Shown here piece by piece: positions 1 through 10,839 of a stretch of 64,000 bases of DNA (positions are counted from its first letter, which is position 1; each line of letters begins with the position of its first letter). The stretch is from Notamacropus eugenii (Eukaryota > Chordata > Mammalia > Diprotodontia > Macropodidae). The translations under genes were made by a program, and so were the position numbers. The notes beneath the pieces are model-generated. The model was not told where the DNA came from, ran no database searches, and saw only the letters and a program-made list of their open reading frames with translations. Where the stretch lies: NCBI RefSeq assembly GCF_028372415.1, contig NC_092878.1, positions 69,501 to 133,500 on the forward strand. The letters run 5' to 3'.

Positions 1-1260
1 GCCAAGTGACTGAGACACCAAAGGGGAGAAAGGGGCATAGTCAGTTCTGCTCTAACACTCATTCTGAGGATGTGAATTTGTTCCATTTGTTCAGAATGAC
101 TGAACACACTTGAATTCTGTGTTTGCTTATGTGAACACTTTCATTTTGGAAAAACTAAGAAGACAGAACCACTCCCCAACAACTCCCAAGCTGCAGTCTT
201 CATCCTGATGCCCACATCCACAAACCAACTTTGGGACTTTGTAAGGGCAAAGCACCACATCTATCATAGAATCTTTGGGTCATTTGAAGCTGAGGGATGA
301 GGAAGTCTGATCTGCCTCTCCCCCTTACCCACCTTTTACTATGACATGGAGCTGTGGTCCACTGAGACCGTCCTCCCACCCAGAACAACTCCATGCCAGC
401 TGTGGTTGGTGCGACCTGGGGAACAGGCTGAGTAGCAGCCCTCTGCCACTATTTACTACAATGTTTGAGCATTTCTTAGCCATTTAAATGCCTAAGACTG
501 CACCACCACCTTCTTTTGGCTCCATTCTTTTCTTTTAGTGTGTCACTGATGCAGATTGAGTGTTGTGGTCCTGCCCTCATTTTCCCATCACCTTTGTGAC
601 TTTTACTGTGTGGTTTTGTATAGCCAGTGATTTTTAGGAACACATGTGTCCCATTCCAGAAGAATAGAATGAACAGGGAGGTTGACTTGGGTTTGGATTC
701 TGTAAAGTTGTGGCCATCTCTGAGTGATGGCCGCCTTCTCTGAAGGAACTGCTGCCAGTCAAGCATGATTCTCTACATCCAGTTGTCCATTCTGGCCTCC
801 ACTACCTTCATCAGCTGTTGTTCTCCAGGGTAGCTGTTCCTCAGCTCAGGTTTTTGCAGGGTTATCTGATGTCCTGGACAATTCATTCACTAAGGGTGTA
901 AGTGAGGTGGCAGCTCTCTCCCCAGATCTCAGCCACCCATGTAATTCAACAGGTTCCCCCATCAAGAAGAAACTCCTTCCCTTCTGGTCTACTCTGTAAA
1001 TCAGCTCTAAGCAGGGCCTTTTGACCCCCAGCTCTAGACCTCCTTAGTCAAAGGAAACCTGCATCTCAGCTCCCACTTAAGGAAGCTGATTCTGTGAGCC
1101 CAGCAGAAGGGGAGAGTCTTCAGTCTCCCCAACGTGCCACCTCAGCTGTGAAATTGTCTTCAGTCTCCATAGTCAGAAGGCATGAATCTTCCTCTCTCTC
1201 CTCTCAAAGCACAAGGACTGTGGGATAGAGCTGCTTGTGCCCAAGAAGCAGAAATCTACT
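1..1260. other. Unassigned sequence
   Basis: I see no supported gene, RNA or recognisable repeat here. The open frames on both strands are short and look like chance. The last 200 bases lead into the degraded 5' part of the L1 that follows and may belong to it. Confidence 0.4.
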
Positions 1261-1404
1261 TAAAAAGAAAGGAAAAGGATGATTATCATCATGATAAGTA
1301 AGAAACAAAGCAGAAAAGAAAAGATCATAGAATATGTCTACGGGGACAAGGACTGAAACATGAATATCAAAGAGGTCAGCATTGAAACTGTATTCCCATC
1401 TGAA

Positions 1405-2386
1405 ACTTCAGAAGGGACTATGAACTGGTCGCAAGCACAAAGAAAGCTCTTGGGAGAGCTGAATAAGGATTTTAAAAAACAAATGAGAAGTAGAAGAAAA
1501 ACTGGCCAATAATTTTATAAGTATGAAAAAAGAATTCACAGAAGAGAACAGCTCCTTAGAAAAGAAAATTGGACAAATGGAAAAGAAAGCACAAAGCCTA
1601 ACTGGGGAAATTGGACAAATGGAAAGGGAAGTACAAAAACTAACTGGACAAAATAACTAATTAAAAGGAATAATTGGACAGATGGAAATGGAGATGCAAA
1701 AGTTAACTGAAGAAAACAATTCAATAAAAATCAGAATTAGGAAAGTAGAAGCTAATGACTCTATGAGACATAAAGAATCAGTCAAGCAAAATCTAGAAAA
1801 TGAAAAGACAGAAGAAAATGTAAAATATCTCATTGGAAAAACAATTGGCCTAGGAAATAAATCCAGGAGACAAAAATCTAAGAATTATAGGCCTACCAGA
1901 AACCCATGATGAAAAAAAGAATTTGGACAATATCTTCCAAGAAATCATCAAGGAAAACTGCCCAGAAGTCCAAGATCCAGAGGGCAGAATAATCATCGAA
2001 AGAATCCACCATTCACCTCCCAAAAGGGATCCCAAACTCAAAACACCAAGGAATATTGTTGTCAAATTCTAGAACTAACAAGAGAAGAAGAAAATACTAC
2101 AGGCAGACAGAAAGAAATCATTCAAATATCGCAAAACTACAGTCAGGATCACACAGGACCCTGCAGCTTCTACATTAAAACATCAAGGGAATGGAAAGAT
2201 GGTATTCTATAAGGCAAAAGAGCTGGGACTTCAAACAAGGATCAATTACCCAGCAAAGGTGAGAATAATATTTCAGGAAAGGAGATGGGCATTCCATGAA
2301 ATAAGGAATTTCCAGACCTGCCTGATGAGAAGGGCAGAACTCAATAGAAAACTCGATCTTCAAACACAGAGCTCAAAAGAGACATA
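1405..2386 (+). pseudogene. L1 ORF1 remnant (coiled-coil RNA-binding protein)
   Basis: The remnant lines up by eye with the better-preserved ORF1 at 6,367-7,380. Shared features are the lysine/glutamate-rich coiled-coil repeats (1,500-1,800), the stretch ending KYLIGKTI near 1,830-1,850, and the C-terminal block at 2,230-2,290. The family protein trimerises and coats L1 RNA. Several stops and frame changes are present, the longest clean piece being about 75 codons, so no protein is expected. Confidence 0.8.
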
Positions 2387-2389
2387 AAA

Positions 2390-2995
2390 AAAGTAAAAAG
2401 GGGGAAAAAAACAAACTTGTTACTCAATATGGGCAAACTGTTTACATACCTATAAGGGAGCAGGTTACTTGTTAATCTTGAGAATTGTATATTTATTATG
2501 AAATATAAAAGGGATATATGTAGATAGAGGAAGCAGGGATAAAGTAAATAATGTGATAATAACAATGTGATTTAAGGGTGCAAAGGGATGGTAACAGGAG
2601 ATGTGAAAAGGAGAAGGCAGAAAATGATAAATTACATCACAGGAAGAGGCACAAAATTATATTACAGTAGAAAGAAAGAGGGTAGGGGGATGAGCATTGT
2701 TTGAGCGGTACTCTCATTTGATTTGGTTCAAGAAGGGAACACAACAAACTTAATTAAATACATAAAGCTAACTAGCTCCATAGAGAATAGGAGGGGAACG
2801 GGGAGAGAAAAGGGAGGGGGTCTAAAAGGGAGGGAAGAAGTAGAAAGGGTAAAAGAGAGTAAAAGGGAGGGGGATTGAAAGAAGGAAGGAAAGACTGCAG
2901 GAGGTGGTGGTCAAAATTTAAAACTCTCTTGTGGAAGAGAATGCAGAAGAAAGAACTAAAAGTACAAATGAGGAGAAAGAAGATGGAGGGAAAGA
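2390..2995 (+). other. L1 inter-ORF region
   Basis: Purine-rich sequence between the ORF1 and ORF2 remnants of the same L1, with many AGGGAGG and GAAAGG runs. No separate gene is seen. The minus-strand open frames here are pyrimidine-rich translations of this skew. Confidence 0.6.
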
Positions 2996-2997
2996 CA

Positions 2998-5900
2998 CAG
3001 ATAGTAATCATAACTGTGAATGTGAATGGGATAAACTCTTCCAAACAGAGACAGACAACAAAATGTATTAAAAACCATAATCCAACAATATGTTGTTTAC
3101 AAGAAACACATTTGAAATGGGGGCATACAGAGAGTAAAGGTAAAAGGTGGGAGCAGAAACTATTGTGCTTCAGCTGATGTAAAAAAAGCAGAAGGTAGCA
3201 AGCCTAATCTCAGACAAAGCAAAAGCAGAAATAGATCTAATCATAAAAGATAAGGAAGGAAACTATATCCAACTAAAATGCACCATAGTGTGTGATTAAG
3301 GAAATTTATGGTTCAGATTCGCACCTACAATAAGACACATTTGAGAAGAAGAAGCTGGATATTTTATTGATTTACAGAAAAGGCAAATGCATGAACAGTT
3401 TAGAGCTATAGCAGAAATAATTAATATAGCCTAATACTAATATAATTATAGCAATATTAATATAGATATGAGGAAATAGAAAAACATCACCAATTCAGGG
3501 AAGCACCAACACCTGAATTTTCTCAGCTGGGGAATCCCGGGATACAGCTTTCAGGGTCTGAACTGGGAGCAAGTAGTCCCAGACAGAGAATCCTCTCAAT
3601 GGGGGAGATTCCGAGGACTTACACTAAGCAAGGAGAGTTTATAGGGACCTAGACAAAGAAGGCTTTTTGCCAGTGGCTCCACACACTGTTCCAAGCTGTT
3701 CGGCTGCATGGCCATGGGAATACAGATGTTTGTCCATCAAGGAAATATCATACGGGGGCCACAAGATATGTTAATTAATCATATACTGGGAGGATTAGCC
3801 AAATCTTCCAAGTATTATCTATGTGTTCCGGGAGTGGCTAGTTCCCAAAAAATTAATACATGGCCAACTCGCGCATGTTATGTCCTTGAGAGGTCACCAA
3901 AAGGACAGAGTGAAGTTACTTTACTCAAGGGATATGAAATATTCCTTCACATAGATAATGAAGCAATTACATTAATAAACGTATACCCTCCAAGTGGTAT
4001 AGCATCCAGATTTTTAGAGAAGAAGTTAAGGGAGGTACAGGAAGAAATAGACAGTAAAACTATACTAATGGGGGACCTCAACCTTCCCCTTTCTGAACTT
4101 GATAAATCTAACCTCAAAATAAACAAGAAAGAAGATAAGGAGGTGAATAAAACTCTGGATAAGGTAGATATGATAGATATCTGGAGAAAATTTGTGCCAT
4201 GTACCACTTTTTCTTAATGGTACATGGTACATATACAAAAGCTGACCATGTACTTGGGCATAAAAAAGTCACAATCCAGTGCATAATGGCAGAGATAGTG
4301 AATGCATCCTTCTCAGATCATAATGCAATAAAAATTATATGTAATAAAAGGTCATGGAAAGATAGACCAAATATTAATTGGAAGCTAAATAATCTAATAC
4401 TAAAAAATGAGTGGGTTAAACAACAAATAAAAGAAACAATCAACAATTTCATTCAAGAGAATAATAATAATGAGACAACCTACCGAATCTTAAGGGAAAC
4501 TGCAAAAGTAGCTCTTAGCAGAAGTTTTATATCTTTGAATGCTTACGTGAATAAAATAGAGAAAGAGGAGATCAATGAATTGGGCATGTAACTGAAAAAG
4601 TTAGAAAAAGAACAAATTGGAAATCTTCAAATAAATATCAAATTAGAAATACTGAAAACCAAAGGAGAGATTAACAAAATTGAAATTAGGAAAACTTGAA
4701 CTAATAAATAAAACTAAGTGCTGGTTTTATGAAAAAAAAACAATAAAATTGATAAACCTTTGGCCAGTTTGATTAAAAAAAAGAAAGAAGAAAACCAGGT
4801 AACCAATATCAAAAATAAAAAGGGTGAACTCACTTTCATGAGGAGGAAATTAAAACGATAATTAGAAATTACTTCATCCAACTGTATGCCCATAAATTCG
4901 ACAATCTAAATGAGATGGATAAGTATTTTAAAAAATATCAATTGCCCAGATTAACAGAAGAGGAAATTGAACACTTAAATAGCCTTATCTCAGAAAAAGA
5001 AATGGAACAAGTCATCAATGAACTCCCCAGGAAAAAATGTCCAGGGCCAGATGGATTTGCAAGTGAATTCTATCAAACATTTAAAGAATGGTTAATTCAA
5101 ATACTATATAGCATATTTGGAAAAACTGGGAAAGAAGAAGTCCTCCCAAATTCTTTTTATGATACAAATATGGTTTTGATACCTAAACCAGGAAGAGTCA
5201 AATCACAGAAAGAAAAATATAGATCAATTTCTCTAATGAATATAGATGCAAAAATTTTAAATAAGATTTTTGCAAAAAGAATACAGCAGCTTATCTCCAG
5301 AATAATACCTCATATTCAGGTAGGATTTATACCAGGGATGCAGGGCTGGTTCAATATTAGGAAAACTTTTAGCATTATTGATCATATCAACAACAAAACT
5401 AACAGAAACCACATGATTATCTCAATAGGTTCAGAAAAAGTTTCTGACAAAATGCAACACCCATTCCTATTGAAAACACTGGAGAGCCTAAGAATAAAGG
5501 GAACTTTCCATAAAATAATAAACAGTATCTACCTAAAACTTCAGCAAGTATTATATGCAATGGAGATAACCTAGATGCATTTCTAGTAAGATCAGGGGTG
5601 AAACAAGGATGTCCATTATCACCACTATTATTCAATATGATACTAGAAATGTTGGCTGTAGCAATAAGAGAAGAAAAAGAAATTGAAGAAACTAGAATAG
5701 GCAAAGAAGAAACTAAGTTATCACTCTTTGTAGATGATATGATGATATACTTAGAGAACCCCAGAGATTCAAGTACAAAATCTTCTTGAAATAATAAAAA
5801 CAACTTTAGCAAAGTTGCAGGTTACAAAATAAACCCACACAAATCTGCTGAATTTCTATGTATTACTAACAAAGACCAACAGCAAAAGAAAGAAAGAGAA

Positions 5901-6288
5901 ATCCCATTTAAGCTAGGGTAGACGCTATAAAATATTTGAGAGTCTACCTGCCAAAACAAATCCAGGGACTATATGAACACAATTACAAAACATTTTTCAC
6001 ACAAGTAAAGTCAGATCTAAAGAAGTGGAAAAACATCAGCTGATGTTGGGTATGCTGAGCCAATATAATAAAAGTGACAATTCTACCTAAAGTAATTTAC
6101 TTATTCAGTGCCATACCAATTAAACTATCAGATAATTATTTTCTAGAGCTGGAAAAAAAAATTATCAAAATTCATCTGGAAGAACAAAAGGTCCAAAATA
6201 TCAAGGAGACTAATGAAAATAAATGCTAGGGAAGTTGGCCTAGCACTATGAGATCTCAAATTTTATTATAAAACAGCAATCAGGTTCC
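2998..6288 (+). pseudogene. L1 ORF2 remnant (endonuclease and reverse transcriptase)
   Basis: The endonuclease start is readable at 3,001-3,120, including NVNGINS and ICCLQETH. The endonuclease resumes after the solo LTR at about 3,955-4,330, with MGDLNLPLSELDKS and, near the end, FSDHNAIKI. The reverse transcriptase spans about 4,915-5,790. Landmarks are KKCPGPDGF, a [16 protein letters not shown] block, [14 protein letters not shown], and the catalytic-loop equivalent FVDDM at about 5,728-5,742. Sequence to about 6,280 matches the L1 domain after the RT. The reading is split over several frames, so the copy is dead. Confidence 0.85.
3289..3949 (-). mobile_element. Solo LTR (endogenous retrovirus fossil)
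   Basis: A 661-bp insertion inside the L1 endonuclease region. It starts with TG and ends with CA, and is flanked by the 5-bp direct repeat CATAG (3,284-3,288 and 3,950-3,954). On the minus strand it carries a TATAAA box (3,643-3,638) and an AATAAA signal (3,368-3,363) in the expected order. No internal viral genes are present, so it is the product of LTR-LTR recombination. The 5-bp target duplication leaves the class open, with an ERVL-like element possible. It is younger than the L1 it interrupts. Confidence 0.8.
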
Positions 6289-6366
6289 CAAACGCTGGCT
6301 GGGAGGACCAGGAGGCGAGGTGGGTGTGGGGAGAATATTCAGAGGTCAAGTCACTGGCTGGGGAGA

Positions 6367-7380
6367 ATGCCCAGAAAAGGGAAAAGAAATAAAACTATTG
6401 AAGGGTACTTTCTCGGAGAAAAGACACTTCCTCCCTTCCTTTCTGATGAGGAAGAACAATGCTTACCATCAGGCAAAGACACAGAAATCAAGGATTCTGT
6501 GTCCCAGCCCACCCAATGGGCTCAGGCCATGGAAGAGCTCAAAAAGAATTTTGAAAATCAAGTTAGAGAGGTGGAGGAAAAACTGGGAAGAGAAATGAGA
6601 GGGATGAAAGAGAAGCATGAAAAGCAGATCAGCTCCCTGCTAAAGGAGAACCAAAAAAATGTTGAAGAAATTAACACCTTGAAAACTAGCCTAACTCAAT
6701 TGGCAAAAGAGGTTCAAAAGGCCAATGAGGAGAAGAATGCTTTCAAAAGCAGAATTAGCCAAATGGAAAAGGAGATTCAAAAGCTCACTGAAGAAAATAG
6801 ATCTTTCAAAACTGGAATGGTACAGATGGACGCTAGGGACTTTATGAGAAAGACAGATATCACAGAACATAGCGAGAAGATTCGAAAAATGGAAGATAAT
6901 GTGAAATATCTTATTGGAAAAACAATTGACCTGGAAAATAGAATCAGGAGAGACAATGTAAAAATTCTGGGACTACCTGAAAACCATGATCAAAAGAAGA
7001 GCCTAGACATCATCTTCCATGAAATTATCAAGGAAAACTGCCCTGAGATTCTAGAACCAGAGGGCAAAATAAATATTCAAGGAATCCGCAGAACACCGCA
7101 TGAAAGAGATCCAAAAAGAGAAACTCCTAGGAGCATTGTGGCCAAATTCCAGAATTCCCAGGTGAAAGAGAAAATATTGCAAGCATCTAGAAAGAAACAA
7201 TTCAAGTATTGTGGAAATACAATCAGGATAACACAAGATCTAGCACCCTCTACATTAAGGGATCGAAGGGAATGGAATAGGATATTCCAGAAGTCAAAGG
7301 AACTAGGACTAAAACCAAGAATCACCTACCCAGCAAAACTGAGTATAATACTTCAGGGGAAAAGAATGGTCTTTCAATGA
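6367..7380 (+). CDS. HAL1/L1 ORF1 protein, nearly intact, C-terminus frameshifted
   Basis: A 337-codon open frame starting MPRKGKRNKTIEGYF. Residues from about 55 to 185 are rich in E, K and Q with heptad-like spacing, the trimerising coiled coil of L1 ORF1 proteins. The following RRM-like and C-terminal regions (KYLIGKTIDLENRIRRDN, then LGLPEN, and a late ITYPAKLSIIL) are the conserved RNA-binding part. The frame stops just after KRMVFQ. The usual C-terminal tail (NEIEDFQAFLMKRPELKRKF) continues at once in the next frame to a stop near 7,468, so one extra base near 7,375 cuts about 30 residues. Expression is unknown, and this is transposon-derived rather than a host gene. Confidence 0.8.
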   Translation: MPRKGKRNKTIEGYFLGEKTLPPFLSDEEEQCLPSGKDTEIKDSVSQPTQWAQAMEELKKNFENQVREVEEKLGREMRGMKEKHEKQISSLLKENQKNVEEINTLKTSLTQLAKEVQKANEEKNAFKSRISQMEKEIQKLTEENRSFKTGMVQMDARDFMRKTDITEHSEKIRKMEDNVKYLIGKTIDLENRIRRDNVKILGLPENHDQKKSLDIIFHEIIKENCPEILEPEGKINIQGIRRTPHERDPKRETPRSIVAKFQNSQVKEKILQASRKKQFKYCGNTIRITQDLAPSTLRDRREWNRIFQKSKELGLKPRITYPAKLSIILQGKRMVFQ

Positions 7381-7594
7381 AATAGAGGACTTTCAAGCAT
7401 TCTTGATGAAAAGACCAGAGCTGAAAAGAAAATTTGACCTTCAAACACAAGAATCAAGAGAAGCATGAAAAGGTAAACAGCAAAGAGAAATCATAAGGGA
7501 CTTACTAAAGTTGAACTGCTTACATTCCTACATGGAAAGACAATATTTGTAACTCTCGAAACCTTTTTCAGTATCTGGGTAGTTGGTGGGATTA

Positions 7595-7595
7595 C

Positions 7596-7647
<52 letters not shown>

Positions 7648-7648
7648 C
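7595..7648. repeat. (CATA)n/(CA)n/(GA)n microsatellite
   Basis: Uninterrupted ACAT, CA and GA repeats lie within the HAL1 3' region. Confidence 0.95.
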
Positions 7649-7649
7649 A

Positions 7650-8471
7650 CAGGGTGAATTGAATAGGATGGGATCATATCTTAAAAAATGAAATTAAGTG
7701 GTGAGAGAGAAATATATTGGGAGGAGAAAGGGAGAAATGGAATGGGGCAAATTATCTCTCATAAAAGAGGCAAGTAAAAGACTTTTCAGTGGATAGAAAA
7801 AGAGGGGAGGTGAGAGAAAAAAACATGAATCTTGCTCTCATCACATTCGACTAAAGGAAGGAATAAAATGCACACTCATTTTAGTATGAAAACCTATCTT
7901 ACAATACAGGAGAGTGGGGGACAAGGGGATAAGCAGGGTGGGGGGGATGATGGAAGGGAGGGCAATGGGAGGAGGGAGCAATTTGAGGTCAACACTCTTG
8001 GGGAGGGACAGGATCAAAAGAGAGAATTGAAGCAATGGGGGGGTAGGATAGGATGGAGGGAAATACAGTTAGTCTTACACAACATGACTATTATGGAAGT
8101 CATTTGCAAAACTACATAGATATGGCCTATGATGAATTGCTTGCCTTCCCAAAGGGAATGGGTGGGAAGGGAGGGATGGGGAGAAGTTGGAACTCAAAGT
8201 TTTAGGAACAACTGTTGAGTATTGTTCTTGCAACTAGGAAAGAGAAATACAGGTAATGGGGTAGAGAAAGTTATCTTGCCCTACAGGACAAAAGAGAAAA
8301 TGGGGATAAGGAAGGGAGGGATGTTAGAAGAGAGGGAAGATTGGTGATAGGGGCAATTAGAATGCTCAGCGTTTTTGGGTGGGGAGAGGGGAGAAACGGG
8401 GAGAAAATTTGGAACCCAAAATTTTGTGGAAATGAAAATTGAAAAATTAAATAAATTAATTTAAAAAAAAA
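7650..8471 (+). other. HAL1 3' untranslated region
   Basis: Purine-rich sequence with no credible frame. The same sequence family appears inverted at 22,862-23,290: the shared landmarks include a GGTGAATTGAATA block and a CATAAAAGAGGCAAG block. This shows it is repeat sequence, not a host gene. Confidence 0.7.
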
Positions 8472-8473
8472 AT

Positions 8474-8845
8474 ACGAGCAATGCAACAGAGTCCTGCGCC
8501 CAATATTAACAAAGGGACCCCTGTAATCTCCTTCTGACCAGGTGTCTGATCCCCTTATCATCTGTAGGCTGAGAGGTCTGGAAACTACCAGTACCATGAT
8601 TGATTCCGTTACCCCAAAGGCCCACTGTTGGGCTGCTTGGGTGTGGCTTGTGCTGGACTGTATTCCATAGACCTTCCCTGACAACCTTCCAAGTTGTTTT
8701 AGTCTAGAAGACTGTTTCACTTCATCCTTTTGTGCCTTCTGCCACTCCAGAATTTGTTTTGAGGCCTTACTGAAAATTGTTCCAAGGGTTTTAGCAGAGA
8801 GCTCAGGTGAGTCCGACCTTTAATCCTCCCTCCTGTTTTTCATAT
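8474..8845 (-). mobile_element. L1 5'UTR-like fragment, inverted
   Basis: Read on the minus strand, this stretch matches my memory of the 5' untranslated part of marsupial L1s (CACCTGAGCTCTCTGC near the high-coordinate end, AACAACTTGGAAGGTTGTC further on). It abuts the A-tail of the HAL1, so the HAL1 may have landed in a minus-strand L1. The assignment is from memory and should be checked against a repeat library. Confidence 0.45.
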
Positions 8846-8849
8846 TTCT

Positions 8850-9400
8850 TATGAAAATTGGAAAGAGATGAATTTTAATCTAAGGAAAATTTAAATTCTC
8901 CAAACTAATACCATAGACATTCCTATGCCCATGACATCTAAAAAGAGAAGTCCTTCTCAGAATTATGCAGCAAGCAAACCTTGTGAGGAGCTCCTCAATT
9001 CCATTTTGTTCTGGGTCTCCCCTTCATGTAGGCAATGGTTTTCTTCTTTCTTCACCTGCCACTATACCTAGGACTTCAGACTGACCTCATGGTCCCCAAG
9101 TATCTTGCCTACTGTTTCCACTATGTAATTTGGCCTTCCTGAGCAGGACTGCATGTTCAGGGATTGATCTGAGTATCCCTGAGGCTGCTCTGAGGAGAAT
9201 ACACAGCCAACTGGGCCAGCTAGTTCAAGATAAGATTGGAGTGGAGGAAATGAAGATGTCATTTTTGATAGAGATCTTTGGGGAATTCATCTAAAGGAGA
9301 CACGAATGATGAAGCTGCCATGCATCTTCTCAGGTCTTTGGAGAAGCTTTTGATGAGAGACACCTCTCTGAAATCTGACTCCAACCTCTCCCAGCCCCAC
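8850..9400. other. Unassigned sequence
   Basis: No gene or named repeat was recognised. It precedes the duplicated block that begins near 9,405. Confidence 0.35.
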
Positions 9401-9404
9401 CATT

Positions 9405-10092
9405 GAGCGTCCTTGAATTCTCCGTTGTCTACAGGATTAGAGCCTCATTAGACGTTTTCCCCAGATGTTCAAAAACTTACTCACTCTACAGGGAAGAAAG
9501 GAAACTTTTCCTTTTCATCATTCTCATTAGACATTTTAATCTTTTCAGAAACTCCTAATGTCTTAAGTGGTGCCACAAGATCCGCTTCTAAAGTTCCTCA
9601 AGAAGCACTTCCTATTTCCTGGATTGATAGAAGGGATGCCTTGGCATCCCCAGAATAGAGGAACAGGAACAGAAACTCTCCAAGTGAGTGGGCAGCAAAT
9701 GTGCATGTTCTGGGTGAGGTTTTAGGAGTCAGTTTCAAAGCTACGTGATGCCTCTGTGATCAGGAGAAAGCACAGCTTGAGGGGGATGGGGAGGGGAGGG
9801 AGGAGTGCAGGGGGTGGTGCCGTAAAGGAGCTGCTCTATTGAAGAGATTGAGAAGCATTTTGAGATTTTCTGCCTGGGCATTGGGAAGCCCAGGTCAGGG
9901 CAGAGTCTCAATTTCCCTGGGATTTAAAGTCCATGCCTTTGGAGAAACAGTCAGACTTCTGCTTTTCTAGCACTACCCAGAACAGCAGGAGAGGCACAGA
10001 TACAGCTGGAAAACATGAGGCTCCCATTTCCTGTATATGTTTAGAAAGAAAACACTGGTGTGATAATGGAGGCTGGAGCCCCAAAATTTCAG
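9405..10092. repeat. Duplicated block A, first half (copy 1)
   Basis: It aligns by eye with 20,980-21,470. Shared anchors are GTCTACAGGA, CTTCCTATTTCCTGGATT, GAAGGGATGCCTTGGCAT, TTTGGAGAAACAGTC and GATAATGGAGGCTGGAGC, all in the same order and orientation. This is a local segmental duplication rather than a known transposon. Copy 1 has extra sequence in the middle (9,655-9,865). Confidence 0.75.
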
Positions 10093-10204
10093 CTACCAAA
10101 GATCTGTGTTCATTATGTGCATTTCTTCTTTTGAAAATATAACATTTGCTCCTCTTAACTTTCAGGAAAGAGTTCTTTATCTTCTTCAGCCTCAACCTGT
10201 CAGT

Positions 10205-10400
10205 TCATTGTTGTAAGGCACTCCTAGTGAGGAAGTGCCCTCTGCTAGTACAACTGGCTCCTGTTCTGCAATGTGGAGTGTTGCCTCAGACATCAAAAGC
10301 CTAAAGACTTGTCCATAGTCATGGAGCCACTATGTGCTAGTGGTAGGGCTTGAACCCACTCGAACCATTATTCCACTACATTAGGACTAGGGTTTATTCC
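10205..10400 (-). repeat. MIR/CORE-SINE relic
   Basis: It contains a decayed form of the MIR core in inverse orientation: a GACTTGTCCATAGTCATGG block, then GGGCTTGAACCCA. It is very old and partial. Confidence 0.45.
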
Positions 10401-10439
10401 TAGGGCTAGACTTCGAATGACCTTCCAATGTGTCCATTA

Positions 10440-10545
10440 TAATCAAAGATTCTTGAGAACAGGGACTGTTTATAACTTTTGTATTTGTATCCCCAGTGCA
10501 TGGTACTTAGTAGATAATTAAATATTTGCTAATTCAGCATATTGT
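10440..10545 (+). repeat. L2-type LINE 3' end relic
   Basis: The string of ACAGGGACTGTTT, TTGTATCCCCAGTGC and ACTTAGTAGATAATTAAATA is the common 3' end of L2-type elements. Confidence 0.6.
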
Positions 10546-10839
10546 CTGTCTGCCTTGGATATCTATTTATATGGATACTTATGTGAAAATATGTTCCTAA
10601 TGATACTTTTTCTTTTTATTATGATTGCACTGATTTTCCCCATGCAAGATATTTTAAATTTTTGTTTCAAGTTATATATTTTGTCTTTTGTGACCTTTTT
10701 TCACTCCCTACATTAAAAAAAAAAACTCTCCTTGAAACCATAGTTGCTAACTATGGTTTCTTTAGCATTCCTGTCTATTTTTGTTGTGGTGGTTGTGGTT
10801 ATGATATGACATTTACATTTGGAGCCTATATATTCCATG

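Larger units (their letters stand above)
1265..6288 (+). mobile_element. Degraded L1 LINE, interrupted by a solo LTR
   Basis: An old marsupial-type L1 in plus orientation. A broken ORF1 is followed by ORF2 with recognisable endonuclease and reverse transcriptase blocks. The element is cut inside the endonuclease region by a solo LTR at 3,289-3,949. L1 sequence stops near 6,288 within the ORF2 3' part, where a HAL1 begins. Many stops and frameshifts make it inactive. The poly(A) end was not found, so the 3' end was lost or displaced. Confidence 0.85.
6291..8471 (+). mobile_element. HAL1 (half-L1) element
   Basis: An L1-derived element with a short 5'UTR, one ORF1 and about 1 kb of purine-rich 3' sequence. 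It ends in the marsupial L1-type 3' terminus (TTGTGGAAATGAA, then AATAAATTAA and an A-run at 8,462-8,471). No ORF2 lies between ORF1 and the 3' end, which defines HAL1 elements. Such elements must borrow L1 reverse transcriptase. ORF1 is far better preserved than in the L1 upstream, so this insertion is younger. A clear target-site duplication was not found. Confidence 0.8.
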
